DNA of 64,000 bases from Lepidodermella squamata (Eukaryota > Gastrotricha): the NCBI GenBank assembly GCA_047495785.1, contig JBLDXI010000021.1, positions 186,001 through 250,000 of the forward strand. The letters are read 5' to 3'. Below the pieces are notes generated by a model. That model saw nothing but the letters and a program-made list of their open reading frames with translations, was not told the DNA's origin and ran no database searches. Both the position numbers and the translations under genes were made by a program. Of the stretch, positions 12,600-24,977 are shown one piece after another (positions within the stretch are counted from its first letter, which is position 1; the number at the start of each line of letters is the position of its first letter).

Positions 12600-13400
12600 T
12601 CAGCTTGTTTTTACTCTGTGTGCAAATAACCTTTTCTTAACCTTGGTATTACAATCAAGACCGCTTCCTGAGCTCCTCAGGTGCCTTAGATTACTGTCAC
12701 TGTATGCTGTAAGTTAGTTGCTCCTTATAAGTGAAGGACTGAAGATACTGATGCAGTTAGTACGGCGCAGCATATACAGCTGTTACCGATGAGGTTGACA
12801 ACGTCGAGCCAAGTGAATGCATGGCATGGTTACAAAATACAGCTGCTATTCATCGTATAACATAGGGCTTGGCATTTGGCGTCATTAATAACGAGGAAAT
12901 GCAAACAGCAAGTTTGGCCAGAGAAACGCTATTATTTGTTTGCGTGGTTTATTCAGTCGGTATACCGGAGGATATTGCGCAAGCCAAAAGCGTAGCTTTC
13001 CATATTTAATGCTAAGTAACGCATTTTCAGGAAACGACAAGAAAGGGCCAAAAACCTTATCAGGTCGCCTTATCAATAAATGCGGGTGGATTTGGAAAAA
13101 GTATTCAGCGATTGATACAATCACCTATGAAAAAGGAAATGTTCTGAGTTTGATGATCAACATTTTTTAAACCTAACGTTCAAGGCGCACCTCCTTGTGA
13201 TTTTTAGTCAACAACTTTATCAGAAAACTACCTTGGTTGTTATTTTGTTTGCTCATGTTCAAGCGAATGAATTTGATTGGCTCTGTTTGTTCAAAGAAGT
13301 GTCACCTTTTATCGTTTCAATCTGCTGCTACGGCAGCAACAATGTGGTAGCGAGGGTTCGTTTACTTCAGCATTTGAATGGTCAAACTTATCTGTATAGC
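12600..13400. other. Intergenic, no gene recognised
   Basis: Overlapping short frames occur on both strands (12885-13170) without motif or splice support. The end of this stretch is the 5' flank of the glycosyltransferase-like gene. Confidence 0.35.
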
Positions 13401-13410
13401 TTGGATTAGA

Positions 13411-14690
13411 ATGGCTAGCTTCAAAATGAGACTGGTTGCTTTGGCTATCGCCATGGCCGTAGCTCTTACTTTTGCATTAACGAGCAATTTTCCGAAATCT
13501 TCAATTTATGAATCAACCGATAACAGAGCCGAAAAATTTGCAAAATCTTTTGGTTCGGAGCTGTTTGCATCTGTCTCAAACAAACCCGATAGCGCTTTGG
13601 AGAAAGCCATAAAATTCGACGCTGTCAATTGTAGCCGGATTGACCAATTATGTCGAGACAATCAGCTGATAACGTATAAACATACGTACGAAATATTTCG
13701 CCAGGATGTGCTCAACTTTCGCAAAGTCGTTTTGATCATAACTCTCAACAAGCCGCATTTCGAGGCCATACCCAAGCTGCATCGATTATATTCAGCTATT
13801 TTTTCCCGCGTTATTTATTGTGCTCCAAGTGTTGGGAAAGTTCCCAATTTTTTAAAGCATCTTGTCAACGTTTCTATCGTCCAATACACCGAGGAACCGA
13901 CGGAGCCAACAGGGGCTAGTTTTTATACCTGCCTTCCTATTGTTCTGGAGTTGCTACCTCCGACTGAACTCGCGTTGCTCGACGGCATTCTAACGATTTC
14001 TGATGATCTTATCCCAAATTTATGGCATATCCGTCGAAATCGGAAACCCAGTGATGTTCTGAATAATAAATTGTGGTTACTCGATCATCAAATGGATATT
14101 TTCGATATCGATACTTTGAAATACTGTAACGGTTACTCTACGAATAACTCCATTGATTGTAATATTGCTGGAAAAAGATCCTGGCAGGTTCAAATCGATA
14201 ACCAAGTCAAGTTGCAAGCTTTATTCTCGGAAATCGAGTCGAAATTTCCCGAATTCTTAAGAAGATTAGCTGTTGCTGCGAGAGGTAATAGGATTTTCAG
14301 CTTTCCTTTAATCTATTTTTTATAATTCGCGCAGGTGCTAGAAGAGTTTTCAATAATTATGCCGATTTATTTTACGTTTCAACTGAATACTTTGAGCAAG
14401 CCTACGAAATTTTGAAGCTGTTTGGAAAACATGGCGTCTACATGGAATTCGCTGTTGGAACGGCATTTCGTGGCATAGTCGAAGATTGTGATTACCAAAT
14501 AAATTACATCGATCGCAGTGGTCAGCTGGGCCAAGAAGAAGTTCACTTGGTGCCGAGTGATATGTACGATGCTAGACGAGCCATTTTTCACCCATTCAAG
14601 CTTGGCCGTTTAGATTTTGAGCCTCTAACAGAGCAATGCGTTTATTGCTCTATTGTTCATTTGATGGAAGCTTATCGACAGCTCATGTGA
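13411..14690 (+). CDS. Type II membrane glycosyltransferase-like protein
   Basis: Two exons (13411-14284, 14335-14690) join across a 50-nt intron to give 409 residues. A single hydrophobic segment near residues 7-25 follows a short basic N-terminus, the layout of a Golgi type II enzyme. The lumenal part opens with LNFRKVVLIITLNKPHFEAI, a beta-alpha unit like the start of a GT-A nucleotide-sugar fold. It continues with DGILTISDDLI, where the acidic pair could serve as a DxD-like metal site, and ends with a segment of the form ADLFYV...FGKHGVYMEFAVGTA. This order matches animal families of predicted glycosyltransferases related to STELLO-type proteins. Donor and acceptor are unknown. Start chosen at the ATG before the membrane anchor; an in-frame ATG at 13378 is possible but less well placed. 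Confidence 0.7.
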
Positions 14691-15082
14691 TTACGCATCT
14701 CTTCATTCCTAACATCAGCGCTTTCATTAATAAAAATTTGAAGAAAATTCCGTGCTGTTTTACCATATTGGAAGCAGTAATCGAGCGTTTGAATTCGTGG
14801 TAAACGACAACAAGGAAAAAGATAGCGAGACAGCTCCCGACTATTACTATTTGGTAGAAAATTCCGTGTTCCATTGCGCTAATAAATGTGGCCTATTAAT
14901 CGCAAAATTGCGGCAACATACCAAGCCCCTGTCAACTCTCAGCAAACAAAAATAACCAGTTGATAAAACAAGGCGTAATTTATTTGATAAAGACTATCAC
15001 ATGGAAGAAGTCATGATATAAGTATGTAGAATTTCAAAATTGATGGAAGCGCTATCAATTATTGTGCAGCAATATTACTAAC
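14691..15082. other. Convergent 3' flanks
   Basis: The glycosyltransferase-like gene and the minus-strand 900-residue gene end here, tail to tail. A plus-strand polyadenylation-like AATAAA lies at about 14728. No other gene is supported. Confidence 0.4.
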
Positions 15083-18000
15083 CTAAAACGCCGGTGTTTT
15101 AGCAAAATCTAAATCTCGGCCAGTTTCGAAGTCGTCAACTTCAGCCATGTCAATGTCGAGAGATTTTATCAGCTCGTTTACAACCGCGTCCATCGCTATG
15201 TCGGAAACAACTTTTTCGTGATAGCGCCGCATGGGTAAACATTCAGCGACCATGCCACGCGTCGTGATTGTTTGCACAGTTTTGCTCAACATTTCCTGCA
15301 GTAAAGTATCGTACAGCGCGATGTCAACTTCAAGTTGAGGCGATAAAATCAAGCTTTGTTGAGCGACTTGAAGCAGACAAATGTCCAAAACCATCGAGTG
15401 TAAAACAGGTCCTTCAAGGGCGTCCTTCATCTGCCGCCTCCGAGATCGCCTTGATCGCCTTTCATATTCGCCCAGAGACTCAGCGGCTAATTTGATCATT
15501 TCAATAGCAACAACTTGATTGATTAGGAAGTCATCAACAACTGACTCGATGCTTTCCTCTAGAATTATTTCTTTTGCCAATATTTTCAAATCTACATCCA
15601 GCACGTCTTTCACGATACCCTCGGCAGCTTTCGGCAGAGTCAGCTCGCGAAAAAACATGTCAACATCTTCAACGGGCGTTGTAGCTTCTGGCTTTTTCGC
15701 CGCCGTATTTATCGAAACTTGCGTTTCTTCGACAATTTTTTGAACCGTCATTTCGTTCCGCTGCAGCGCTGTTTCCATTATTTGATTCGGTGATGGAAGG
15801 CGCTCGATGATTTTGCGCGTCATTTCTCGCTTCTCTTCTAGATCTTCCGCAAGTTTTTTCTCAATCAGCGCTGAAACAGCCTCCACGCTAGTCGCTTGAA
15901 GCACTCGACCGACCTCAAACGACAATATTTCGTCCATTAAATCGTCGGCAACGCTGTCGACGATGAAGGACGCGAATCTTTTGTTGGTGTTGAATCGTTC
16001 GTTAATCGCGCCTTTCCGTACGCGAGGAGATGGCTTTTCTTTTTCTCGCCTCGAAGAAGAAATGGGAATTTCTTCGAAGTAAGACTTGGCCGTTTCCTTG
16101 CTTTTTTCCAAGTGGCCGTACATTTCTTCGATCAACATTGCAGATTCGCGATGGATTGATTTTGAAGTAGGCGCAATAGTAATCGGTGGTGGAGTTGGAG
16201 GTTTTGGAGGTTCTGGAACTGATGTAATAATCGGCTCAGGGATTGGCGGAGGAGCTTGTGGCATAGAAACGACGGCCTCGAAAGTTGAGTTTCGCCGATC
16301 GCGAGGAGATGAGCTGAAGTTTTTGGCTGGCTTTGCCTTCTTTTCCACACTGTTTTGTTGGCGATCGAGTAACTTTGATTCTTGATCTAGAATAAAGTTG
16401 TCCAGGTCGCGTAATTGGTTGAAATACCGTGATAATCGCTGATTGGCTGATGCCAGTTCGTTATCAACGCTTGAGTCGTTATTTGTATTACCAATGCCGT
16501 AATGTTCACTCTGACAAGATAAAGAAACCGTGGTATCAGGGCAAAAAGAAAAATACGATTTTACCTTAAATAGCTCGTAGCTTTTCAACGCCTCTTCGGC
16601 GATTGGGGTCAACTTTTTACTCTTTTTCGGCTCTTTGCTCATTTCGCTTGGAGGATCAGACGTAAGCCAAGCCATTGTTCGATCGTCAGAGCTGAGATCT
16701 GTGACAATTGTTGCCTCGTTTCGAGAAGAAGAGATATAATCAGAATCTGAAAAGCAGTATACATAAAATTCGAGTTACATTAAAATCTGATTGACTCCGT
16801 ACCTTTTATTGCAGGTTGATAGACGAAAGGCGTCGGGAAATTTGAAGTGTCAATTGTAAATTGACCGGCATTAGAATGGGGCAATGTAGACGAATCCGGA
16901 CCCTGTCGAGCTTTAGACATGCTACTAGCTACCATTGATAGCTTGTCTAGTCTCGCAGTGTGGACAGATTCATCTGGCTCCCCGAAAATAAGAGGCGGAG
17001 CCATTCGTGGAGCGAACGTATCGTCCCAGTCAGTCGTGTGTCCATTAGCTTGGGCTATTGATGATTTTGCAGGCATATCAATGGGTTGGGCCAAGGAGAT
17101 GCTTGGATTAGGCGGTAGAGTGGATACCGTTTTCGACACTTCATTTGAAATAGATTTTATCGGATTTGGCTTATGATCTATTGGGTAAACCGGTAATGGA
17201 ATATTATCAACAGGGAGTAACTAGTTACCGATAGCACCAATAGGTTTCGTTGAAACGGAGTTCAAAGACCCCAACTCGTCTGTAGTTGTTTCAGCATCAA
17301 CCGCATCTTTCTCAACAACTATCCTAACCTATAAACACATATGCTTTCAATGATTATTATCGAATTTAAGAATCAGCACCTTTTTCACCCTTCTCCTTCT
17401 TGATCGCGAGCCTCGCCCACTCTCAGCATCAGACCCATTTCGAGAATCAATTTTCAAATTCGACTTCATAGGCTGCACGCTGTTTATTTGGGGGTTGATG
17501 TTGCCGTACATGTTTGGCATCGGCATCGTGATCGGTTGTTGAGGAATGCCATAAAAAGGCATTTGATATGACATTGCAGCAGGCAAAAACATGTTCTGCA
17601 TCGGTGGAGGTGCGTAGTACACCGTTGGAGGTTGAGGCGGCGTGATTGCAAGCGAAACTCGATGAGCTTTCTTAGACGAATGTTTGCTACGCTTCTTTTT
17701 CCCAGGCTTGACATTAGGAGTGGTTATAAATTCCAACTCTTCACTTGATAAAGATGCACTGGAAGGTGAACTGCTGCTGCTGCTTTTGCTCCGATGCTTT
17801 CTACGAGTCACAGGAGGAATCGGAGGCTTTGGGCCGCGTCTAAGATCATTACTGTAGGGCGAGGAGGAGACTCTAGCGCAATAAAATAATGCGAAACGAT
17901 TTATTCAAAATAATTCAATGAATAATACGACTTTTACCGTGATGACTCTGCTGAATTGAGTCGAGAGGATGGAGTTTTCGACAATCTGTCTTGCAGTTGA

Positions 18001-18113
18001 ATCAACCTGAATCGTGATATTTAGTCGTAAAAAATCTACTATTACAAGATTAAGTACCTCTCTTTCTTCCTGTTCCATATTCCCTCAAGACCATGCCTGA
18101 TCCTTACAGACAT
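15083..18113 (-). CDS. 900-residue protein with helical C-terminus, unrecognised
   Basis: Seven exons (18113-18058, 18006-17938, 17872-17380, 17328-17229, 17177-16803, 16746-16565, 16510-15083) join in phase to 900 residues. The N-terminal third is Ser/Arg/Lys-rich (poly-Ser run, KKRSKHSSKK), then a Pro/Met/Tyr-rich stretch and a disordered middle. From about residue 560 it is charged and helical, with repeated blocks of the type ...VDDLMDEIL..., ...IVKDVLDVDLKILAKEI... and ...AMDAVVNELIKSLDID.... This repeated amphipathic pattern suggests a scaffold or cytoskeletal/ciliary protein, but I do not recognise the family. The sixth intron (16564-16511, 54 nt) is a multiple of three without a stop, so retention would insert 18 residues. 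The gene starts about 520 nt from ARL6IP1 on the opposite strand, so the two may share a promoter region. Confidence 0.72.
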
Positions 18114-18633
18114 TGCTTTCGCTTTTCCATCAGCAGATTAACACGAAGTCAACACGAAGTTAGCTGTTCGGAGTCCACTCCTTCATGGGCGACAGAAAAG
18201 CGTCCTTAGTTGTGTAAATTAAAAGCTCAATACATTTATAAATATTAAAATTCAATTGGGAAAATGATTTGACATATAAATATGTCATTATTTGATTGGC
18301 GCTAAATCTTTGAACGGCGCAGCACGACCTTTGATCTTGCCATCAGGGTGAATGTTGAAAATGAATGTGTTAGTAGTGCGCGTGTTTTCTCATGAAGAGC
18401 ACGATTGCGTCGCTTTTTGCAATGAGTTTTTTATGGTTTTTTAGATATGCCGGTCATTGACTGTACCTTACGCAAGTTTTTTAGGTGCTTTTGTTGTGCA
18501 TTCGCTCACTGAACGCTTCAAATCACTTAAATATCCTCCTGTTGTAATTCACTGTTCAATTATTTTGTATATGTCTTTTATCTTTTATAAGGATCTCGTT
18601 TATTACTATTGTAACGGTGAATCTTCAATTAAA
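18114..18633. promoter_or_regulatory. Divergent intergenic region (inferred bidirectional promoter)
   Basis: About 520 nt separate the start codons of the minus-strand 900-residue gene and the plus-strand ARL6IP1 gene. No TATA-type motif is convincing. The plus-strand frame stays open upstream to 18457, but that extension is unlike the family N-terminus, so I read it as 5' untranslated sequence. Confidence 0.35.
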
Positions 18634-19290
18634 ATGGCTGATCAAACTGAAACCGTTCAACACGTTGTTGAAATCGACCAGCAAGTGTCGGATTTGAAGG
18701 AACAATTATCGGAATGGAAGCCGCTGGTTCTTGGATGTTCTCGTTTAATGCTATGGGAAAAGCCCCTTGAAGCAGCCATTGTTGTTGCTTTACCAACTCT
18801 GTTTTTCTCGTTAATTTACTTCTTGGACGCGGGGCTGCTTTCAATTTTGTCATTGGCCGGATTGGCTTTCGTTGTTCTGGACCTCGGCCTCCCTCATCTT
18901 ATTGCCCACCTCAATCTTGGCAAGAACGCTACTCCCGCAGACGATGAAGTCATTTTTGAACGATTTTGCCATCGTTTGGTTACCCTCAAAGTACATTTCG
19001 GATCATTTCTTGGCGCTCTGAAGAAGTTTCGCTCAGATAAGCCTCCTGTTTTCTACGTTGTCATCAGCATTCTTCTAATTTCTCTTGCATGGATCGGTGC
19101 TTGCACAAATGGAGTTTGTATTGCTTACTTTATTACTCTCGGCCTGGCTTTGTATCCTGGCATTCGCAAGCATCGTCTCTTGGAAAACGGCTTTGTTCAG
19201 GCTGTCGAAACGGTCAAGGGACTGATTGCCAAGGCTAAGTCTGGCGCTGCCGGTGCTGCGGCTGCTGCTAACAAGCAGAAGAAAAAGTGA
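18634..19290 (+). CDS. ARL6IP1: ARL6IP1-like ER-shaping membrane protein
   Basis: A single exon codes for 218 residues. After a hydrophilic N-terminus come the helix DLKEQLSEWKPLVLGCSRLM and the family-typical LMLWEKP. Two pairs of hydrophobic segments follow (about residues 50-95 and 145-180), forming reticulon-type hairpins, with AWIGACTNG and YPGIRKHRLL in the second pair. The C-terminus is Ala-rich and ends in KKK, a possible ER-retention signal. ARL6IP1 proteins insert hairpins in the cytosolic leaflet of the ER and help generate tubules. The length is close to the human protein (about 200 residues). Start chosen at the ATG beginning MADQTE, which aligns with the family; an in-frame upstream ATG at 18457 is ignored. 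Confidence 0.92.
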   Translation: MADQTETVQHVVEIDQQVSDLKEQLSEWKPLVLGCSRLMLWEKPLEAAIVVALPTLFFSLIYFLDAGLLSILSLAGLAFVVLDLGLPHLIAHLNLGKNATPADDEVIFERFCHRLVTLKVHFGSFLGALKKFRSDKPPVFYVVISILLISLAWIGACTNGVCIAYFITLGLALYPGIRKHRLLENGFVQAVETVKGLIAKAKSGAAGAAAAANKQKKK

Positions 19291-20270
19291 AGTGTCATCG
19301 AATTGCCAAGTTTATGCCTTCCTAATGATAATCGAAGCAAAGAAAACAGGACTTGATGTGAGATAGTAATGGTGTGCAAATAGCACCCTGCCTTTTATCT
19401 TTATAGGGTGACATGGTCATTAGTCATGTGAATGTGACCAATCATCGATCATTTTTAGTGAATCACAAAGCAGCAGTGGCAACTACTTGTTTTGTCATGG
19501 AAATAAAAATTGTAAATGCTAATATCGTATTATAAAATAAAGTTGACTTTAATCTACCGATTTGTTCTTAATTGTCTGGTCGCTTAACCTATTGTGCTAA
19601 ATAAGGCAGGAGCTGCTATTTTTTCTTTGATCTGAATGGTCAAATGCTAGTATTCCACCAGCCATGAATGCTATTTTTACTTTACAAAACACATGATAAG
19701 TGCCTGAATAATTTGATAATTGCTGATTTTGTTAAACGAAATCGATAGATCTTGTCGAGTTATATCGTTGCCATCTCAAGTTTTGTAAATCGCTTTTTCT
19801 TTGCAAACGCAGCTCATTATTCGGTCATTAGACGTGTAAACAGGTTGACATCTCTAATGCTAATCCGCACACATTTTATGGAATAGGTGTGAAGTTTGCC
19901 GTGATTATCAGGAGATTTTCTTTTCACATTTCTGCTCTAATTTCTATCGAGCCGGGTACAACCTGTATTTCTATAGACAATGCATTATTTATCTTGTCGT
20001 CAATTGAAGTTAACTAACATTTTTGTAATAAAAGCTACCGAGGTGGATGAAATAACAATACTGGCTCATCAAAGTGAATAATATTTGATACATTAGGTGT
20101 ATTGTGGAATTGGACCATTTCTAAAAACTGTATGGTCTTGCGCTTGTCCTTTAGAGCCTGTTCTCTGCTTTCGATGTGGTAGAAAAACTTGCTGAAAGAT
20201 ATAACGAAGTTTCTATAATAAGGATGTATTATTATTTAACGTGGTGACTCTTTTGTAATTTTAGGTTCGA
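19291..20270. other. Intergenic, no gene recognised
   Basis: This stretch contains the ARL6IP1 3' untranslated region, with AATAAA-like signals near 19500-19540. The last bases form an acceptor-like TTTTAG six nt before the next start codon. Confidence 0.4.
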
Positions 20271-23200
20271 ATGAAAATATTTTGCTTTATTTTATTATCT
20301 GGTCATCTATGGCTTATCCACGCGGAGCAATCTATTTGCCTTGAAAACGACTTCTACTGCCCCAAAAGTGACCGCTGCATTTCCCAGCGATTACGCTGTG
20401 ACGGCACCTTACAATGCGAATTCGGCGAGGACGAAAAGGATTGCACTTGTGCCATGAAATGCGACAATGGCACTTACTGCGTGTTCCGCAGCCAACGATG
20501 CGACGGCACATACCAGTGTAAGGACAAGCGCGATGAAGAAAACTGCGTCAATGGAATATCTTGCTCATATGGAAAATTCTCATGCCCTGTAAACGCAACT
20601 ATAACATGTCTCGAAAACTCGCTGAAATGCAACTCACAGAAAGACTGTGATGACGGACAGGATGAATCTTCCTGTGAAGTATTGTCTGCTCCAAAGTCAC
20701 TTGCGATAAAGGATTTATGGTGTAGCGATGCGGAAAATCGCCCGAAATTCTGCCCAATTTCAATATCTCATGATAGCTTCAAGGAAAAATGCCCACAAAG
20801 CGCTGTTTTCTCATCAGCTTTTCGTTTAAATTTCGGTCTTAAGGTTGAAAATTGCAACTCATTTCCTGACTGTCCGCTTGGCGAGGACGAGCTGCGCTGC
20901 GATAAAGTGACATGTGATGAATTTTCTTGTCGAAACGGTCGCGAATGTTTGCGGAATTTTCAAGTCTGCGACGGTTTCTCGCAATGCAGTGATGGCTCTG
21001 ATGAATTCGCATCTACATGCCTGCAGCTAAAATCTGATTCACTGAAGCCGTACGATGACTTGGAAAAGTGCGCTCATAAGTGCCGATTGCCTGATTTAGA
21101 CTCGAAATCGCCGGCTCTAGATCTGCCGTATTCGCGGTTCTGCATTACGCCGGAACAGGTCTGCGATGGCATTGAAGATTGCCCGCTCGGCGATGATGAA
21201 AATCGCTCGGCGCATGGTTGCCAAGCCGCAAATGGTGAGTAACTTATATTATCAATCAGTCTGGAGCCCACTAGCATCAACAACACACTTTTCGCAGCAA
21301 TAATTTCGCATTTATCTCGGCTTGGCGATTTATGTTTGTTTATTCGCTATCATGCGTAGCATGTTGTTGGCCCGCGCCCAAATTATGATTACTCACTGCT
21401 GCTCGGGCTGCGTCAATGCGAGTATGTGTAATAAATCGATTTGCTGTAAACAACACTGAAGCAAAGCCGAGGCGTGTCTTCTTGTTCGCCCTCGAATAAG
21501 CTTGTCGCATTTCAATTAGCGAAGCGATCTCACTTTGTGAGAACCCTCCAGTTAATAAGCGACGCTATGTCGCGCCGATTCAGCGATGATCCATAAAGTT
21601 TGCAAATTTACAAAATGCTGTGAATCTTTGCGAGGGAAACGAAAGTCTACATTCCTCACAGAAATTTGCTCGCGATGCAGAATAAAATGAAATATAACAT
21701 AAGTAATAATTATTCTTAGTGTGAAATGCCGCTTTCAGAGTCTTCAGAAAATTGACTGTAATTTTACTAAAAAAGTGAATTAAAGTGAATTAAAGTGAAT
21801 TAAAGAATTAAAGATTTTATTAATTTTTGTCAATATTTTTCTCAACATTCCGAATTAAATCTGCCTTGAAATTTGAGTTTCGAATCCACCCTGATAAATA
21901 AATGAAAATTTGCAACACGAGTTACATTCAAGAGGGATTCATTTGGAATTTTTTTCCAATTTTTTCATTCAAATTAAAATTAATATAAGCCTTGAATAAC
22001 GGAATTTTCTGATACCATCAATGCTAGCTTTATTGCGTTGAGCTTACCTATGGGGAACCGGCCTCGTTACGCTTGGTGAATAATGAGGGTTGCGTTTATG
22101 TAAATAAATAACTAATATAAGTTGATACAAGGCAATAAGCCTGCGTACTTTGGCCTTTTACCGTTTTTTACGACCGGTCATAACGTGGTTTTTTTTCGTT
22201 ACCTTGCAGAAATACGCACAGTTACTCAACACTGCGGCGATAAGCCGAGTTTGGCGTGCGATGCAGATACAACGGATTGCGTGGTTACGCCGGCTTTCGG
22301 CGCCATTTGCCAGTGCAAGCCCGGTTTCCGGCCAACGGGCGCGTCCGTAACGAGCTGCGTCGATATCGACGAATGCGCCCTCGGTGCGTGCGACCACTCG
22401 TGCGAAAACCTCGACGGCTCCTTCGCGTGCAGCTGCCGTAGTGGCTATCATCTATCCGCCGCGAGTTGCCAGAAATGTGAACCGGACAGCGACGAGGAAG
22501 AGCCGTATTTCGTATTTTCCACGTCGAAAATGATCTATAGACTTGATCAAGCGTCGGAATGGGGCCGGGTGAATTTGTACCTCGCTAATGCCGATCAAAT
22601 TCGGCCATCGTGGGCCGGTCCGATCGCGTTTGATTACGATCGTATGGACGACCTGTTAATTTTCTACAATCACGGCTCAATTCAGGCTAAATTGGGTAGT
22701 TTCAATCGTGAAGCGTGGCATTTTCTCAGCGTCGATCACGATGTCACTTGGCTTGTCTATGACGATTTGAACAATAATGTGTATTACAATAATGGAAATG
22801 ACGGGTCGAATGGTTACTTCTGGCGTGCTTTCTATGTCGGAATTTTCCGTGAAAAAGGCGTGAATAGCCGCAGTCAAGTGACTAGAGCGTCGCGGTCAAG
22901 TGAGGTCAAAACTGTGATTGCTAATCAAAGCGCCGTTGGTTCGTGGACGTCTAATCTCGTCCCGTACCCGGAAATGGGTTTCATGTTCTACTCAGTGCAT
23001 TCAAAATCTGTTGATGATAAGTTGTACTACGCAGCGCTGAACGGTGAAGATGTGAAGCAAATCGGCGCGAATTTGTTCAAGCGAATAATTTCGGTCTCAA
23101 TCGACCGGTCTTCCGCTTTTCTCTACGTCCTCGATGCTGACCGGCCTGGTATTGGTCAATTTAGGATACAGGTTAAACAATCAGTGGCTGCTTTGGGCGA

Positions 23201-23366
23201 ATTTTCGTGGATTGAAGAGCGAAGATCGTTTTTCGGCCCGAATCCTTACGTGACGTTTGCATCTGGCAGCTTTGATTCGGAAATGTACTTCTTGCGCGGA
23301 GAATTCACCGAAAACGTTAGTACTCTTTCGATTTCCTATTCAAATTTAGTATTGGATCTTAAATAA
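20271..23366 (+). CDS. Secreted LDL-receptor-like protein (LDLa, EGF, propeller-like)
   Basis: Two exons (20271-21234, 22210-23366) join across a 975-nt intron to give 706 residues. A signal peptide (about residues 1-18) is followed by roughly six LDL-receptor class A modules, recognisable by six-cysteine spacing and calcium motifs such as CDGxxQC...DExxC. One of the six (about residues 145-205) is irregular and expanded. Exon 2 codes for an EGF-like module and a calcium-binding EGF module starting DIDECALGACDHSC. A region of about 290 residues then fills the place of a YWTD beta-propeller but with poor repeats. There is no membrane segment and no NPxY tail, so the protein is probably secreted. 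LDLa modules bind ligands through calcium-held acidic loops. An acceptor-like TTTTAG ends six nt before the ATG, implying a 5' untranslated intron or trans-splicing. Confidence 0.88.
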
Positions 23367-24081
23367 GTGAACCTAAACAGTTTTTAGAAGGTAAAATATC
23401 GGCCTTTGCTTAAAAATTATAAAGTTTAATGTTTGAATCGATATTGGGTGATTTCTTGATACCCTGTAAATTTTCAAAATGTTATACCTCTTTTTTGCCA
23501 TTTGAAACTTGTCTCTAGGACATTGTACAATTAGCGGTTAATTTTTGGCGCTTATTTGCACTTCTAAGGGCATTTTGAGTTTGACGATTCACGCTTTAAA
23601 TTCGCGTCGAATTGTGAAGAAACTCAAGAACTACAGCTGTATTAATTCAAGGCCATATTATTCGTATATTTAAATCTTCCAAAATTACTCGATTTTATAC
23701 CTGAACTGCAGGCAGATGCCATGCTCAAAATTTCAAAAATTAGTCGTCTTCGATTTCAGAGAAATTGAAGATAATGCCAATTTTTTCAAGAATATTTGAT
23801 AATTACAAAGATTTTATGCGAAATAAGACCTGCCTTTTTATTGAAACTGATGAATTGGAGAATTGTTTTTATAATATAAGCCCTGGAAATGTGATCTTAT
23901 ATAGCACGAAGTGTCCAAGGTTACCCTATCTACATTTTACGCGTGAATGTAACTTTTAGTCTAACCAAATTGCGATTTTCGTGGATTTTCTGAGCACTCT
24001 TTAGAATTCGAAATTGATTTGGAGAAAGCTTTTCTTATTATTATTCAATGCATATTAATAATTTTGAATTTTTTCTCCCAG
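23367..24081. other. Intergenic or upstream intron sequence
   Basis: AT-rich sequence. A frame at 23765-23959 follows an acceptor-like TTTCAG and could be an upstream exon of the next gene, but no motif supports it. The sequence ending in CTCCCAG at 24081 looks like an intron end. Confidence 0.35.
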
Positions 24082-24762
24082 GGTGTTTTCAGGACGTCTT
24101 TTCTTACTTCGAACAAATCTTCGCTAATGGCGTTCAAAAACTCGGCGGCTTCAACATCGCCACTATCACTGATTTCAGCTGCCGAACTCGTCGCGAATAC
24201 ATCGTTTTTCCGAGTTCGCTCCGTCGGCTATAATTATATTCCAATGGACGCTTGCTTCCACGACCGGCAACACACTTGCGAGACGCATCACATCTGCCTA
24301 TCGCGGCCGCCTGAACCTGGTCTAACCAGCGCTCATATTCGAGCCGTTTGCGAATGTCCGGATTCAGAGACGAAGAATTGCGAGAGGAAAATGCCCAAAA
24401 TTCGACCCGATTTCCAGCCACCTTATTTACCTCGCCCGCCTTTCGACGAGTTTCACTCGAGAACGGAATGTAGTCACCTTGTTCTCGACCCGAAGCCGAA
24501 ACGTGTCCAGCATAACTATTTCAAGCCATCGCCCGGTTTCAAGAAAAACGAGCCTGAAATTGAAGAAGTAACCGATTTGAACCCAGAGCCGTTTGAGACG
24601 AACTGGACCCAGGGCAACTCGTTGGAAGATCATTTGAAAGCCTTTCAAAAAGCGTCATTCGATGCACTCCAGTCAGAACCGAGCAGGTGTAGTTATCTAG
24701 ACGCAAATCACATACCGATTTTGATTTCATTTCTCCTCTTCCTGATTCACCGGGTCATATGA
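24082..24762 (+). CDS. EGF-like protein with hydrophobic C-terminus, 5' end uncertain
   Basis: An exon begins after a pyrimidine-rich AG at 24080-24081 and stays open for 226 residues to a stop at 24762. It has one EGF-like pattern (CFHDRQHTC...C...CECP...C, about residues 70-115). A Pro-rich, acidic linker follows, then a hydrophobic tail (IPILISFLLFLIHRV) that ends the protein, as in a GPI-anchor signal or a short membrane anchor. The first in-frame ATG is at 24127, but the sequence after it is not a signal peptide. One or more upstream exons probably supply secretion information, so the gene is partial as annotated. Its 3' flank carries a sequence shared with the retropepsin-like gene downstream. 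Confidence 0.5.
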   Translation, partial: GVFRTSFLTSNKSSLMAFKNSAASTSPLSLISAAELVANTSFFRVRSVGYNYIPMDACFHDRQHTCETHHICLSRPPEPGLTSAHIRAVCECPDSETKNCERKMPKIRPDFQPPYLPRPPFDEFHSRTECSHLVLDPKPKRVQHNYFKPSPGFKKNEPEIEEVTDLNPEPFETNWTQGNSLEDHLKAFQKASFDALQSEPSRCSYLDANHIPILISFLLFLIHRVI

Positions 24763-24977
24763 TATGCGATGTTAATGATTATTATAGAGTGATGCAACAG
24801 AATCTCAGCCATAGCCCTTCCTTTCCAGGCTGCTATTACAAAATTTGAGTTATGCGCTTGATCTGCTTGATCCATATATATCTTTATTTTCCTACTAAAA
24901 CACAACGCCAAATTTTCAGCGAGTTGTGGCGCTAAATCTGCGGAAAAAATAATCTGAAAAATTGTGATTTGTTTTTG

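Noticed and set aside
18457-18633. N-terminal extension of ARL6IP1 from an upstream in-frame ATG.
   Set aside because: The extension is hydrophobic and unlike any family member; the downstream ATG matches the family start.
21769-21813. Short tandem repeat of GTGAATTAAA (about three to four units).
   Set aside because: Too short and simple to be more than slippage in an intron.
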